A model generated the notes under the pieces. It was not told the DNA's origin. It was given only the letters and a program-made list of their open reading frames with translations, and made no database searches. Below, piece by piece: positions 56,564-64,000 of a DNA stretch of 64,000 bases. Source of the DNA: Paraglaciecola psychrophila 170 (GTDB lineage: Bacteria > Pseudomonadota > Gammaproteobacteria > Enterobacterales > Alteromonadaceae); the NCBI RefSeq assembly GCF_000347635.1, contig NC_020514.1:62001-126000 (forward strand), read 5' to 3'. Numbering within the stretch: the stretch's first letter is position 1; each line of letters opens with the position of its first letter. A program made the position numbers and the translations under genes.

Positions 56564-57271
56564 ATGCAGACTCCTAACGTATTAATTGTTGAAGATGAAG
56601 TGGTCACACGTACCACCCTTAAAAGCTTGTTTGAAGCAGAAGGGTATAATGTATTTGAAGCCGAAAATGGTGAACAGATGCATGAGATCTTCGCAAACAA
56701 CACTATTAACCTGGTCATTATGGATATCAATTTACCCGGTAAAAATGGCTTGATCTTGGCGCGCGAAGTGCGCGGCCGTAAAAATATTGGCTTGATATTT
56801 TTAACCGGCAGAGATAACGACGTAGACCGAATTTTAGGTCTAGAAATTGGTGCTGATGACTATCTTACTAAACCTTTTAATCCTCGTGAACTCACTATAC
56901 GCGCACGTAACTTATTAACGCGTACAACTAACAGTAACGAAGATGATGATCTGCCAAGCCGTGTAGGCTTTAACGGTTGGATATTAGACAGTGATAGCCG
57001 CAGTTTGATTTCTCCTAGTGCAAAAGAATTTCGCTTGCCACGGAGTGAATTTCGAGCTTTACATCTGTTTTTGAACAATCCAGGTAAAATTTTGACACGT
57101 GAACAACTCATAATGGAAATGACCGGCCGTGAACTACGTCCTAATGACCGCACTGTTGATGTGACGATCCGTCGTATCCGTAAGCATTTTGAATCAGAAA
57201 TTAACGCGGATGATTTGATTGTAACTATACATGGTGAAGGTTATCGTTTCTGTGGCTCATTAGATTCATAA
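56564..57271 (+). CDS. arcA: Two-component response regulator ArcA
   Basis: 235 residues, very close to enteric ArcA from the start: [31 protein letters not shown] with the phospho-acceptor Asp near residue 54, and [20 protein letters not shown]. The C-terminal OmpR-type winged helix has [20 protein letters not shown] and [15 protein letters not shown]. ArcA controls respiratory genes under low oxygen, normally with the hybrid kinase ArcB. Here a classical kinase lies directly upstream. A strong terminator follows. Confidence 0.97.
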   Translation: MQTPNVLIVEDEVVTRTTLKSLFEAEGYNVFEAENGEQMHEIFANNTINLVIMDINLPGKNGLILAREVRGRKNIGLIFLTGRDNDVDRILGLEIGADDYLTKPFNPRELTIRARNLLTRTTNSNEDDDLPSRVGFNGWILDSDSRSLISPSAKEFRLPRSEFRALHLFLNNPGKILTREQLIMEMTGRELRPNDRTVDVTIRRIRKHFESEINADDLIVTIHGEGYRFCGSLDS

Positions 57272-57293
57272 CCACCCGTTTACACGCCTATTT

Positions 57294-57318
57294 AAAAAGC
57301 TCCTTAGGGAGCTTTTTT
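57294..57318 (+). terminator. Rho-independent terminator after arcA
   Basis: GCTCC (57299-57303) and GGAGC (57308-57312) with a TTAG loop, extended by A5 before and T6 after. It sits 23 bases after the arcA stop. Confidence 0.92.
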
Positions 57319-57385
57319 ATTGTCTTAAGTTTTACTTAAGATTCAACTTTTAGAATGACTGCATATTATCTAGAGGGTCAATATT

Positions 57386-57874
57386 TTGCGTCATTTCCGA
57401 TTATGTTTACTGATTATTCTTATCAGCTTTACACCACTCTCTTTAAGTTTTGCAAAGGAAATGGCAGCTCCAGATTTTGCAATTTTAAACGTTCAATTAC
57501 CGAATAAATTATCTGATTTAGCTGGGCAGGTCGTTTATCTCGATTTTTGGGCTAGCTGGTGTAAGCCATGTCGTCAGTCATTTCCTTGGATGAACCAGAT
57601 GCAACAGAAATACGCTGCACAAGGTTTGCAGATAATTGCCATCAATTTAGATTCAGAGTCGTCTTTGGCAAAGGATTTTCTAGATAAAGTACCGGCACAA
57701 ATTCCAATTATCTATGACCCAGAAGGCAACATTGCTAGCGAGTATCAATTAATAGGAATGCCTAGCAGTTACCTAATTGACAAAACAGGCAAAATACGTT
57801 TTTCACATAAAGGTTTTTTCACTCGCACCGAACATTTATACGAACAAGAATTAGTCTTATTACTTAACGAATAG
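57386..57874 (+). CDS. TlpA/ResA-like thioredoxin
   Basis: 162 residues. A signal sequence (CLLIILISFTPLSLSFA) is followed by a thioredoxin fold with LDFWASWCKPCRQSFPWM, the CKPC active site, and later GMPSSYLIDKTGKI with the cis-proline. It is a periplasmic thiol-disulfide protein. Translation begins at TTG 57386 with GAGGG upstream. The next genes are a Cys-rich lipoprotein, a barrel protein and ApbE, so it probably keeps cysteines of the DUF4266 protein reduced. Confidence 0.9.
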   Translation: MRHFRLCLLIILISFTPLSLSFAKEMAAPDFAILNVQLPNKLSDLAGQVVYLDFWASWCKPCRQSFPWMNQMQQKYAAQGLQIIAINLDSESSLAKDFLDKVPAQIPIIYDPEGNIASEYQLIGMPSSYLIDKTGKIRFSHKGFFTRTEHLYEQELVLLLNE

Positions 57875-57904
57875 AAGCCATTAGCTAAGAAGCCATTAGA
57901 TAAT

Positions 57905-57976
57905 AAAGTCTTTAACGAATAAAAAGTCTTTAACGAATAAAAAGTCTTTAACGAATAAAAAGTCATTAAATCATAA
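57905..57976 (+). repeat. 18-bp tandem repeat array
   Basis: AAAGTCTTTAACGAATAA occurs three times without change (57905-57922, 57923-57940, 57941-57958), followed by a diverged fourth copy (57959-57976). It fills the gap between the thioredoxin and DUF4266 genes. The end of the thioredoxin gene (CTTAACGAATAG) resembles part of the unit. Confidence 0.9.
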
Positions 57977-58006
57977 TAGTCCTTAACGGATTAGGAGTAG
58001 CCAGTA

Positions 58007-58231
58007 ATGTTAAAAAAAGCACAAATTATCCTCGCATTTTTAATTAGTACCCTGCTTGTAGGTTGTGCAAACCTCGGCGTTCAACCATGGGAGCGCGATC
58101 TGCTAGCCAAAGAAGAAATGGCTTTGGACTCTGAGGGGATAGACCTTGGTTTAGATGACCATATTTACTTTAGTAAAGAGGCTACCAGTGGTGGTCGTGG
58201 TTTTGCTGGTGGAGGTTGTGGATGCAATTGA
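58007..58231 (+). CDS. DUF4266 lipoprotein
   Basis: 74 residues. A lipoprotein signal ends in STLLVGC (lipobox cysteine near residue 20). The mature part has VQPWERDLLAKEEMALD, HIYFSKEATSGGRG and a C-terminal GGGCGCN. This is the pattern of DUF4266, a small, Cys-tailed lipoprotein of unknown function. The gene overlaps the DUF3570 gene by 10 bases. It may be a redox partner of the thioredoxin and ApbE proteins around it. Confidence 0.88.
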   Translation: MLKKAQIILAFLISTLLVGCANLGVQPWERDLLAKEEMALDSEGIDLGLDDHIYFSKEATSGGRGFAGGGCGCN

Positions 58232-59544
58232 TATCTAAAAACTCATTAACTAACAATATGAGAAAAACAGCCAATGTTAATGCCGCACTTGCTGTAGCGA
58301 CTTGTGCGCTATTAGGCACCTCTGCAGTTGTAGAGGCCGATGAAGGTGTGTGGGAAATGGACGCAGCTTTGCTGTACTATGGTGAAACTGCAAGAGTTAC
58401 AGCAGTTGAAGGCGTGTTTTCGGCCAAAAAAGACTTTGGTGATGAGCATGTGTTTTCTACTAAAATTACTGCTGATTCACTCACTGGGGCCTCAGCGTCG
58501 GGCGCAGTTGCTCAACCAAACGCACAGACATACACACGCCCATCAGGAAAAGGCCAATATGTTGTCGCTGCAGGTGAAGTACCTTTAGATGACACATTTC
58601 ATGATACGCGAGTGCAACTTGAAGCACAGTGGACTCAGCCTCTTTGGAATGACATGCGTGGCAGTACAGGTGTGCACTTGTCAAAAGAATATGACTACCT
58701 GTCTATTGCAGTTAATGGTTCGCTTGCGAAAGATTTTAATCAGAAAAACACCACAGTTTCTGCCGGTTTATCTCTAGCTTATGACACTATCGATCCCGAA
58801 GGTGGACGCCCTGTTGCCTTTTCTGAAATGGTAATTGATGAAGGTCAATTCGCTAATCAAGACGCTTATCAAGCTGCTTTTGATGCCACAAGACAGACAG
58901 ATACTGATGATAAGACCACGGTAGAATTGATGTTTGGAGTGACACAAATTATCAACCGCAGAATGTTGATGCAATTTAACTATGGCTTATCAATGTCTGA
59001 TGGTTATCACACTGACCCCTTTAAGGTCTTAAGTGTGGTCAACGACCAAGGGTTAACTCAGTCGTTAGTGCATGAAGATAGACCTACAGAGCGCACCCGT
59101 CATAATTTCTATTGGCAGACAAAGTATGCCTTGGATAGTGGTGTTGCAGATATCTCCTATCGATACGCCACAGACGATTGGGACATTAATTCTCACACGA
59201 TTGACTCCAGATTTCGATTTAACTTGAGCGACAATACCTATATTCAGCCACACTTTAGATATTATCAACAAAGTGCTGCTGAGTTTTATCAACCATTTCT
59301 AATAGAAGGTACAACACTGCCTACCTTTGCTAGTGCAGATTATCGTTTAGGTGAAATGACGGCTTACACCATTGGCTTAAAATACGGAATGACAATGCCA
59401 AGTGGTAACGAGTGGGCATTTAGGGTGGAATATTATCAACAAGATCCTAAGAACGCTGGTTTTGATGCTCCCGGAGCGTTGCAGCAGCTCGACTTATACC
59501 CCAGCGTGAAAGCAGTGATTGCACAAGTCAGTTATAGCTTTTAA
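58222..59544 (+). CDS. DUF3570 outer membrane protein
   Basis: About 440 residues. The start at 58222 (MQLISK) has GGAGG upstream and overlaps the DUF4266 gene; a later ATG at 58258 is possible. A signal region (AALAVATCALLGTSAVVEA) is followed by many alternating strands, with SYRYATDDWDINSHTIDSRF and IQPHFRYYQQSAAEFYQP, and a final SYSF. It is a predicted outer membrane beta-barrel. DUF3570 is generally found next to DUF4266, TlpA-like and ApbE genes, as here. No function is known for it. Confidence 0.85.
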   Translation: MQLISKNSLTNNMRKTANVNAALAVATCALLGTSAVVEADEGVWEMDAALLYYGETARVTAVEGVFSAKKDFGDEHVFSTKITADSLTGASASGAVAQPNAQTYTRPSGKGQYVVAAGEVPLDDTFHDTRVQLEAQWTQPLWNDMRGSTGVHLSKEYDYLSIAVNGSLAKDFNQKNTTVSAGLSLAYDTIDPEGGRPVAFSEMVIDEGQFANQDAYQAAFDATRQTDTDDKTTVELMFGVTQIINRRMLMQFNYGLSMSDGYHTDPFKVLSVVNDQGLTQSLVHEDRPTERTRHNFYWQTKYALDSGVADISYRYATDDWDINSHTIDSRFRFNLSDNTYIQPHFRYYQQSAAEFYQPFLIEGTTLPTFASADYRLGEMTAYTIGLKYGMTMPSGNEWAFRVEYYQQDPKNAGFDAPGALQQLDLYPSVKAVIAQVSYSF

Positions 59545-59574
59545 AGTGATGATTTGACTTAACAGGTATTTTAG

Positions 59575-60471
59575 TTGAACGACGCGTACACTATAGAGCA
59601 AAAGAGCGATCATATTATTGGTCGCTTTGCTGCTATGGCAAGCCCTTGCGAGTTGTTGATAGAAACCCAAGATCCGTTGCTTGCCAATCATCTTACCTCT
59701 CTTGCCTATAAAGAAAGCCAACGTATCGAACAGAAATTTAGCCGTTATTTGCCTAACAACCTAATGGCTAATATTAATCATAGTATGGGTAAAGCGGTAG
59801 CCATTGATGATGAAACGTTTCGCTTATTGGAATTTGCTAACAGTTGCTTTGAGTTAAGTGACGGTATGTTCGATATTACCTCTGGTGTATTACGCCAAGC
59901 ATGGAAATTTGATGGCTCAGATAATTTACCTAGCCCTGAAGCAGTGCAAGCATTAATGCCTTATATCGGTTGGCAAAAAGTCAAATATAATCAATCTTCA
60001 GTCATGCTCACTAAAGGCATGGAGTTAGACATTGGTGGCATAGGCAAAGAATATGCTGTGGATTGTGTTGCTAAAATGTGTACTGAATCTGCGCCAAAAA
60101 CATCAGTAGTGGTGAATTTTGGAGGCGATATTCAAGTAACTCGTGCACGTCATACCACACAGCCTTGGTATATCGGTATTGAAAGTCCTGAAGGTGATGA
60201 TAAAAACACCACTCACACTCTAAAAATCATTAGTGGCGGATTAGCCACCAGTGGGGACGCGAGACGTTATCTATTAAACGGCGGCAAACGTTACAGTCAC
60301 ATTCTTAATCCTGAAACCGGATATCCCATTGAAAAGGCAGCCCGCTCTGTAACTGTCGCTGCCCCTCATTGTATCCAAGCTGGATTACTAGCGACCTTGG
60401 CTTTGCTCAAAGGAGTCAAGGGCGAAGCTTTTTTAGAAGAGCAGGCAGTAAAATTTTGGTGTTATCGTTAA
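59575..60471 (+). CDS. apbE: FAD:protein FMN transferase (ApbE family)
   Basis: 298 residues. It has FAAMASPCELLIE, GMFDITSGVL, MELDIGGIGKEYAVD, VNFGGDIQ, GGLATSGDARR, SHILNPETGYPIE and the C-terminal region of the ApbE family. ApbE attaches FMN from FAD to a Thr or Ser of an exported protein. Unlike many family members it has no signal or lipobox, and starts at TTG 59575. It closes the TlpA/DUF4266/DUF3570 cluster. Whether the DUF4266 or another protein is its substrate is unproven. Confidence 0.92.
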   Translation: MNDAYTIEQKSDHIIGRFAAMASPCELLIETQDPLLANHLTSLAYKESQRIEQKFSRYLPNNLMANINHSMGKAVAIDDETFRLLEFANSCFELSDGMFDITSGVLRQAWKFDGSDNLPSPEAVQALMPYIGWQKVKYNQSSVMLTKGMELDIGGIGKEYAVDCVAKMCTESAPKTSVVVNFGGDIQVTRARHTTQPWYIGIESPEGDDKNTTHTLKIISGGLATSGDARRYLLNGGKRYSHILNPETGYPIEKAARSVTVAAPHCIQAGLLATLALLKGVKGEAFLEEQAVKFWCYR

Positions 60472-60518
60472 TTTTCATTGTTATATGAAGTCTTAAAAAT
60501 ATAGATCATTAGTCAAAT

Positions 60519-61457
60519 CTAATTAGCAGATTTAAGTAGCTTAGGATTGGCTAAATATACCTGTAACCGCTTTTGTTCGTTGGCTTCAAACATTTGTTGT
60601 TTTAGTTGTGTTATTGCTTGGCTGTAATCAGTAGGATTTTGGCCAAATTGATGTTTCAGATCACCATTACGTTGTTGAAACAGTTGTATCTTGTTCAACC
60701 AAGTATTTTGCGATTGATTAACGGCGACTAACCTTTGCGCGGCGTCGTCTCCAAACTCAGCGGCAAGTTGGTTGTACTCATGACTGCTATTCAAGGCAGT
60801 ACTGCTTACAATCTGATTAATCTTGCGCAGTTGTTGCGTAGGCGCTACAGCTCGTTTCATATCGTCTGGTAGTTGTTCAAGTTGTTGTTTGACCTGTTGT
60901 GCTTTTTGCAGCTTGCTTAAGCTTGCATTTTGATTGATACGCAGCCTTTCAATGGCATGTCTGTCCCAGACTTCTTCATTATCAAACAACAGACTTATCT
61001 CAAGTAAAGAAAATAATTCACTACGAAGTATGTCTAACTCATCGAGCCTATCCTCGAAGTCCGATGCTAGGTCTAAGCGCTCAGTATCTAAGTTTTGAAG
61101 CTGTGTTTTGTATTCTAGATAACGTTCAAACAATTCCGTTAATTCTGAGCAGTAAGTTAGAGGATGGCAGTATTGATTGAACTCCTGCCACATTTTTTGC
61201 TCACCTTCTTCGTAGTATGCAACATAAAAATCAAGCAGCGCCCGCAATTCTTCAGTCTGCCACACATCTTCATTGTCAGAGTTGTATGCAGTATTTGGCA
61301 CATGACCATCGATATCAATTGCAACACTCATTGTAAATGTTTGTTCAATTTTGGATGAGTTTACTGAAGTTACCGCATTCACATTAGGTTTAGAGGATTT
61401 CCATATTAGTACTGCCATAAAGGCTAAGCTAAAAATTACAGTAATCCCCCACTTCAT
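60519..61457 (-). CDS. lifO: Lipase-specific foldase/chaperone
   Basis: 312 residues. One N-terminal membrane anchor (WGITVIFSLAFMAVLIW) precedes a highly helical, charged periplasmic part. The LRALLDFYVAYYEEGEQ segment corresponds to the RxxFDYxxxxxGE motif of Lif proteins. The foldase stays at the inner membrane and folds the lipase before type II secretion. It lies four bases after the lipase gene, the usual order. Its length is typical. Confidence 0.93.
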   Translation of the reverse strand: MKWGITVIFSLAFMAVLIWKSSKPNVNAVTSVNSSKIEQTFTMSVAIDIDGHVPNTAYNSDNEDVWQTEELRALLDFYVAYYEEGEQKMWQEFNQYCHPLTYCSELTELFERYLEYKTQLQNLDTERLDLASDFEDRLDELDILRSELFSLLEISLLFDNEEVWDRHAIERLRINQNASLSKLQKAQQVKQQLEQLPDDMKRAVAPTQQLRKINQIVSSTALNSSHEYNQLAAEFGDDAAQRLVAVNQSQNTWLNKIQLFQQRNGDLKHQFGQNPTDYSQAITQLKQQMFEANEQKRLQVYLANPKLLKSAN

Positions 61458-61460
61458 GTT

Positions 61461-62384
61461 TTATAAGCCTCTATTTTTCAGTCGATTAGCATGTTTTCGA
61501 TATAGAGTAATGGGATCAGTTTCAAACAAGTGATGTATACCAAAAGTATGATTTATCTCGTCAATGTGGTTCATTCGATAGTTATCTTTAAGCACATAAC
61601 CCAAATGACTGCTGCACGCGGAAACTAACCCATCATTTGCCTCGTTAAACGCAAAACTGGTTGCCAATAGAGGCCCATCAAGGACATCAAAAACGTTGGT
61701 AAAAGCGCTGCCTCCACTCCAACTGAAATACTCCACACCGTTAGCTGCGACTAAATCACCGCTGCCACAATATGTATCTGGCACACCCTCTGGGTAATTG
61801 GCATTAAACGCTAAGCTACCTAGTGTGGTGAGCACTTCCAAAGCTGCTACTGAGTCTTGGGGTAGCCCTGCATTACCTGAAAACCATTCTAAAATAGATG
61901 CTAATCCATTTCCTATGGATTCAACAAGTGATTCTGAAACCGACCCTTGCGGCACAACATTACGCACTATATCTGCTACGGGAGTGCCCCAATTTACTCC
62001 TCCAATACTGGTTACTGAAGCAATTAAGTCAGGTCGCACAGACGCTACATAACGCACTGTTTGCGCTCCTTGGCTATGTCCAAGTAAATTGACTTTTTCA
62101 GCACCTGTAAGGGCCAGTATTTGCTGCACTTCTAACAATAATTGCTCACCTCTTACTTCTGAGCTATTCGCTGCAGAAACGGCAGCGACATATACTGTTG
62201 CACCACTGCGGCTCAATGAGTAGGGAATACGATAAAAATAATCAATTCCCAATACGTCATCAAAACCAAAAATGCCATGGACCAAGACAATTGGATATTT
62301 TGTTTTGGTATAGGTACTTGCCTGTGAACTTGCACAAACTATTAAGCTAAAAATGATTAGGAAACTCGTCAGTACTTTATTCAT
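61461..62384 (-). CDS. Secreted triacylglycerol lipase
   Basis: 307 residues with a signal peptide (FLIIFSLIVCASSQAS). It begins YPIVLVHGIFGFDDVLGIDYF, has the nucleophile LGHSQGAQTVRYV, and ENDGLVSACSSHLGYV-like residues (NEANDGLVSACSSHLG) for the acid and calcium site, with a His in DEINHTFG. This is a family I lipase, depending on the foldase encoded next to it, and exported by a type II system. Two cysteines may form a disulfide. Confidence 0.95.
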   Translation of the reverse strand: MNKVLTSFLIIFSLIVCASSQASTYTKTKYPIVLVHGIFGFDDVLGIDYFYRIPYSLSRSGATVYVAAVSAANSSEVRGEQLLLEVQQILALTGAEKVNLLGHSQGAQTVRYVASVRPDLIASVTSIGGVNWGTPVADIVRNVVPQGSVSESLVESIGNGLASILEWFSGNAGLPQDSVAALEVLTTLGSLAFNANYPEGVPDTYCGSGDLVAANGVEYFSWSGGSAFTNVFDVLDGPLLATSFAFNEANDGLVSACSSHLGYVLKDNYRMNHIDEINHTFGIHHLFETDPITLYRKHANRLKNRGL

Positions 62385-62625
62385 ATTGCCGCTCGATTTT
62401 TACGTTTGGTTAACAACTTAGGCATAATATTAACATTTGCTCATCAGAGGTCAATCCAGTGTGGATAATTTACCCATATATTGAAAATACACGTGGTGAA
62501 TGTGAGAGGCTGCGATATGGTTTTTTACAATTGCTGTCGCTAACAGTTAAAGGACAGCTTTACAGTAGGCAAGTAAGTTGGCTAGAGACCAAATATGGCA
62601 AGGGCATTAAAAATTTGAAGCTATA

Positions 62626-62901
62626 TTAGCTTCGGTAAAGAGTCTTAATCAAATGATAGCCAAACTGGGTTTTCACTGGCCCATGTACAGTCAGAATTTC
62701 TTTTTTAAATACGACATTATCAAAGGCTTTGACCATAGTACCGGGGCTAAACTCACCTAAGTCACCGCCTTTTTTGCCTGAAGGACAAGTGGAGTGTTTT
62801 TTGGCTAACTGCTGAAAGTTACCACCTTTGTCGAGTTGGCTTTTGAGTTTTTCAGCTAGGACTTTATCTTTGACTAAAATGTGGCAGGCGCAGGCTTTCA
62901 T
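62626..62901 (-). CDS. ppiC: Parvulin-type peptidyl-prolyl isomerase
   Basis: 91 residues, a single parvulin domain with no signal. It has [49 protein letters not shown] and FGYHLIKTL. It speeds proline cis-trans isomerisation in the cytosol. The size matches PpiC of Escherichia coli. It stands alone between the lipase and glutamine synthetase genes. Confidence 0.96.
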   Translation of the reverse strand: MKACACHILVKDKVLAEKLKSQLDKGGNFQQLAKKHSTCPSGKKGGDLGEFSPGTMVKAFDNVVFKKEILTVHGPVKTQFGYHLIKTLYRS

Positions 62902-63022
62902 GTTTTATAACCCAATAAAGGTATTGCTAATTAATTGATAGCTAAGTTTATCAGTTAGCAGGGCCAAAAAAAGAAAAAGAGCCGAAGCACTTTTTCTTGT
63001 TGGTCTATTGGTAGATGATGAC

Positions 63023-64000
63023 CTACTTAATAAATAACATTTCTTGATACTTAGGTAAGGGCCACAAATCATCTGACACCACCAACTCTAGCGCATCTGC
63101 GTGAGAACGGACGGCTAACATAAGTGGGCATAACACTTTAGCACAGTGGTTCATATGCGCTTCAGTGCTATCAAATTCTTCGATACTTAAGGCGTCTTTG
63201 AGTTTGCCAACAGCAGCCATCATGCCGTCAGTTTCAGCTGCAATTTCATCAATACTATTATGGCTGATGGTAATATTTAGTTTGCTTAGGTTAGTCGCGG
63301 CGCTTGAAAGGCTGTCTAGATATTCTACGGTGGCTGGATATATTCTAGTATTGGCGATGCCAATTACTAATTTTGCCTCCATCTCTATAGTCAGAATGTA
63401 TTGTTCTGCATATACCTCAAATCGGCTAGCAAGCTCGGCTGGTGAAAGCACGCCTGTTGATTCAAACAGTTTTATCACCGATTCTTCTTTAAAGGCAGGC
63501 AAAGCGTCGGCACTAGTAGGAATGTTTTTAAGACCACGTTTTTCCACTGCCTCTGTGTGCCACTCGCTTGAATAACCATCGCCACCGAAGATAACATTGC
63601 CGTGTAGCTCCATTAACTCTTGCAATACTGTGATGACAGCGGCTGTTTGGTCTTCACCTTTAGCCAATAACGCTTCAAGCTTTTCGGCTATCCAATTGAG
63701 TGAGTCGGCTAAAATAGTATTCATCGCAACTAGTGGCCCTGATACAGATTGCGATGAACCTACTGCCCTGAACTCAAAGCGATTTCCAGTGAAGGCAAAA
63801 GGTGAGGTACGATTACGATCACCAGGATCACGTTCAAATTTAAGTATTTGTGATAAACCAAGATCCATCAAGCCACCTTTGGCTTTTTCTAATAATTTTC
63901 CATCTTTGATATCGTTGAAAACACTTTCCAATTGATGGCCTAAATAGACAGACAGTATAGCGGGTGGTGCTTCATTTGCTCCTAAGCGATGATCATTTGC
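63023..64000 (-). CDS. glnN: Type III glutamine synthetase (partial, C-terminal)
   Basis: The frame is open from the window edge to 63023, about 325 residues. It starts NDHRLGANEAPPAILSVYLG, a signature of type III glutamine synthetases (GlnN), then has DRNRTSPFAFTGNRFEFRAVGSSQS with the glutamate and nucleotide-site segment, and a long helical C-terminus to SDDLWPLPKYQEMLF. The enzyme makes glutamine from glutamate and ammonia as a large dodecamer. About 400 N-terminal residues lie outside. A TTG at 63931 is in frame but is an internal codon, not the start. Confidence 0.95.
   Translation of the reverse strand, partial: ANDHRLGANEAPPAILSVYLGHQLESVFNDIKDGKLLEKAKGGLMDLGLSQILKFERDPGDRNRTSPFAFTGNRFEFRAVGSSQSVSGPLVAMNTILADSLNWIAEKLEALLAKGEDQTAAVITVLQELMELHGNVIFGGDGYSSEWHTEAVEKRGLKNIPTSADALPAFKEESVIKLFESTGVLSPAELASRFEVYAEQYILTIEMEAKLVIGIANTRIYPATVEYLDSLSSAATNLSKLNITISHNSIDEIAAETDGMMAAVGKLKDALSIEEFDSTEAHMNHCAKVLCPLMLAVRSHADALELVVSDDLWPLPKYQEMLFIK

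Noticed and set aside
57769..57966. Minus-strand open frame with repeated FYSLKT peptide
   Set aside because: It comes from the 18-bp tandem repeat and the antisense end of the thioredoxin gene; no ribosome site or family.
57905..57976. Possible CRISPR array
   Set aside because: The units touch each other without spacers and there are no cas genes nearby.

Overview
The window looks like chromosomal DNA of a marine gammaproteobacterium of the Alteromonadales, probably Alteromonadaceae (Glaciecola/Paraglaciecola/Alteromonas-like). Reasons: an ArcA very close to the enteric protein, the ubiC-ubiA-ubiK and glpE-glpG sets, TrmB, RsmC, KdkA and WaaA of gammaproteobacterial type, a TonB-dependent receptor paired with a TPR-sulfotransferase, and AT-rich sequence. 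This is an inference from gene content; no species can be named.

Layout. 1-6 kb: cell-surface polysaccharide genes (CDP-glycerol-type glycerophosphotransferase, glycerol-3-phosphate cytidylyltransferase, Wzi-like capsule assembly protein, KdkA, a GT4 glycosyltransferase, WaaA). 6-10 kb: a periplasmic-binding-like protein, a disrupted porin and a GGDEF/EAL membrane protein. 10.5-31 kb: a large accessory catabolic locus (see below). 31-34 kb: threonine degradation (kbl, tdh). 34-39.6 kb: glpE, glpG, a FliL-like protein, ubiC, ubiA, ubiK and rep. 39.6-47.8 kb: signalling proteins, a cytochrome c5, a PQQ-type sugar dehydrogenase with a displaced C-terminal remnant, and a LysR/NTF2-like divergent pair. 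48.3-48.65 kb: tRNA-Phe with two decayed tandem copies. 48.8-54.3 kb: yggX, mutY, a hydrolase, trmB, rsmC, glgA. 54.4-57.3 kb: a broken small secreted protein, a histidine kinase and arcA. 57.4-60.5 kb: a TlpA / DUF4266 / DUF3570 / ApbE redox cluster. 60.5-64 kb: lipase and its foldase, a parvulin, and the C-terminal part of a type III glutamine synthetase running off the window.

The most notable region is 10.5-31 kb. A TonB-dependent receptor, a sodium:solute symporter, a lipoprotein hydrolase, two further alpha/beta hydrolases, a histidinol-dehydrogenase-like enzyme, an SDR, a two-cupin protein, an HpcH/HpaI aldolase, a serine dehydratase and five two-domain NTF2/SnoaL-like proteins surround one LacI-type regulator. 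Palindromes related to TGACTTCGAAGTCA lie in front of three of its transcription units, which suggests one regulon for uptake and breakdown of a single unknown compound, probably a hydroxylated or ester/lactone-containing carbon source. The substrate cannot be read from the sequence.

Reading frames break in at least eight otherwise well-conserved genes (sdaA, tdh, rep, mutY, two GGDEF proteins, a hybrid kinase, one NTF2-like gene), mostly in A/T runs and mostly as single missing bases. This pattern fits homopolymer sequencing errors better than gene loss, so these genes are annotated as full length with a break. A porin gene (6.6-7.8 kb) and a small secreted protein gene (54.4 kb) also carry in-frame stops and may be true pseudogenes.
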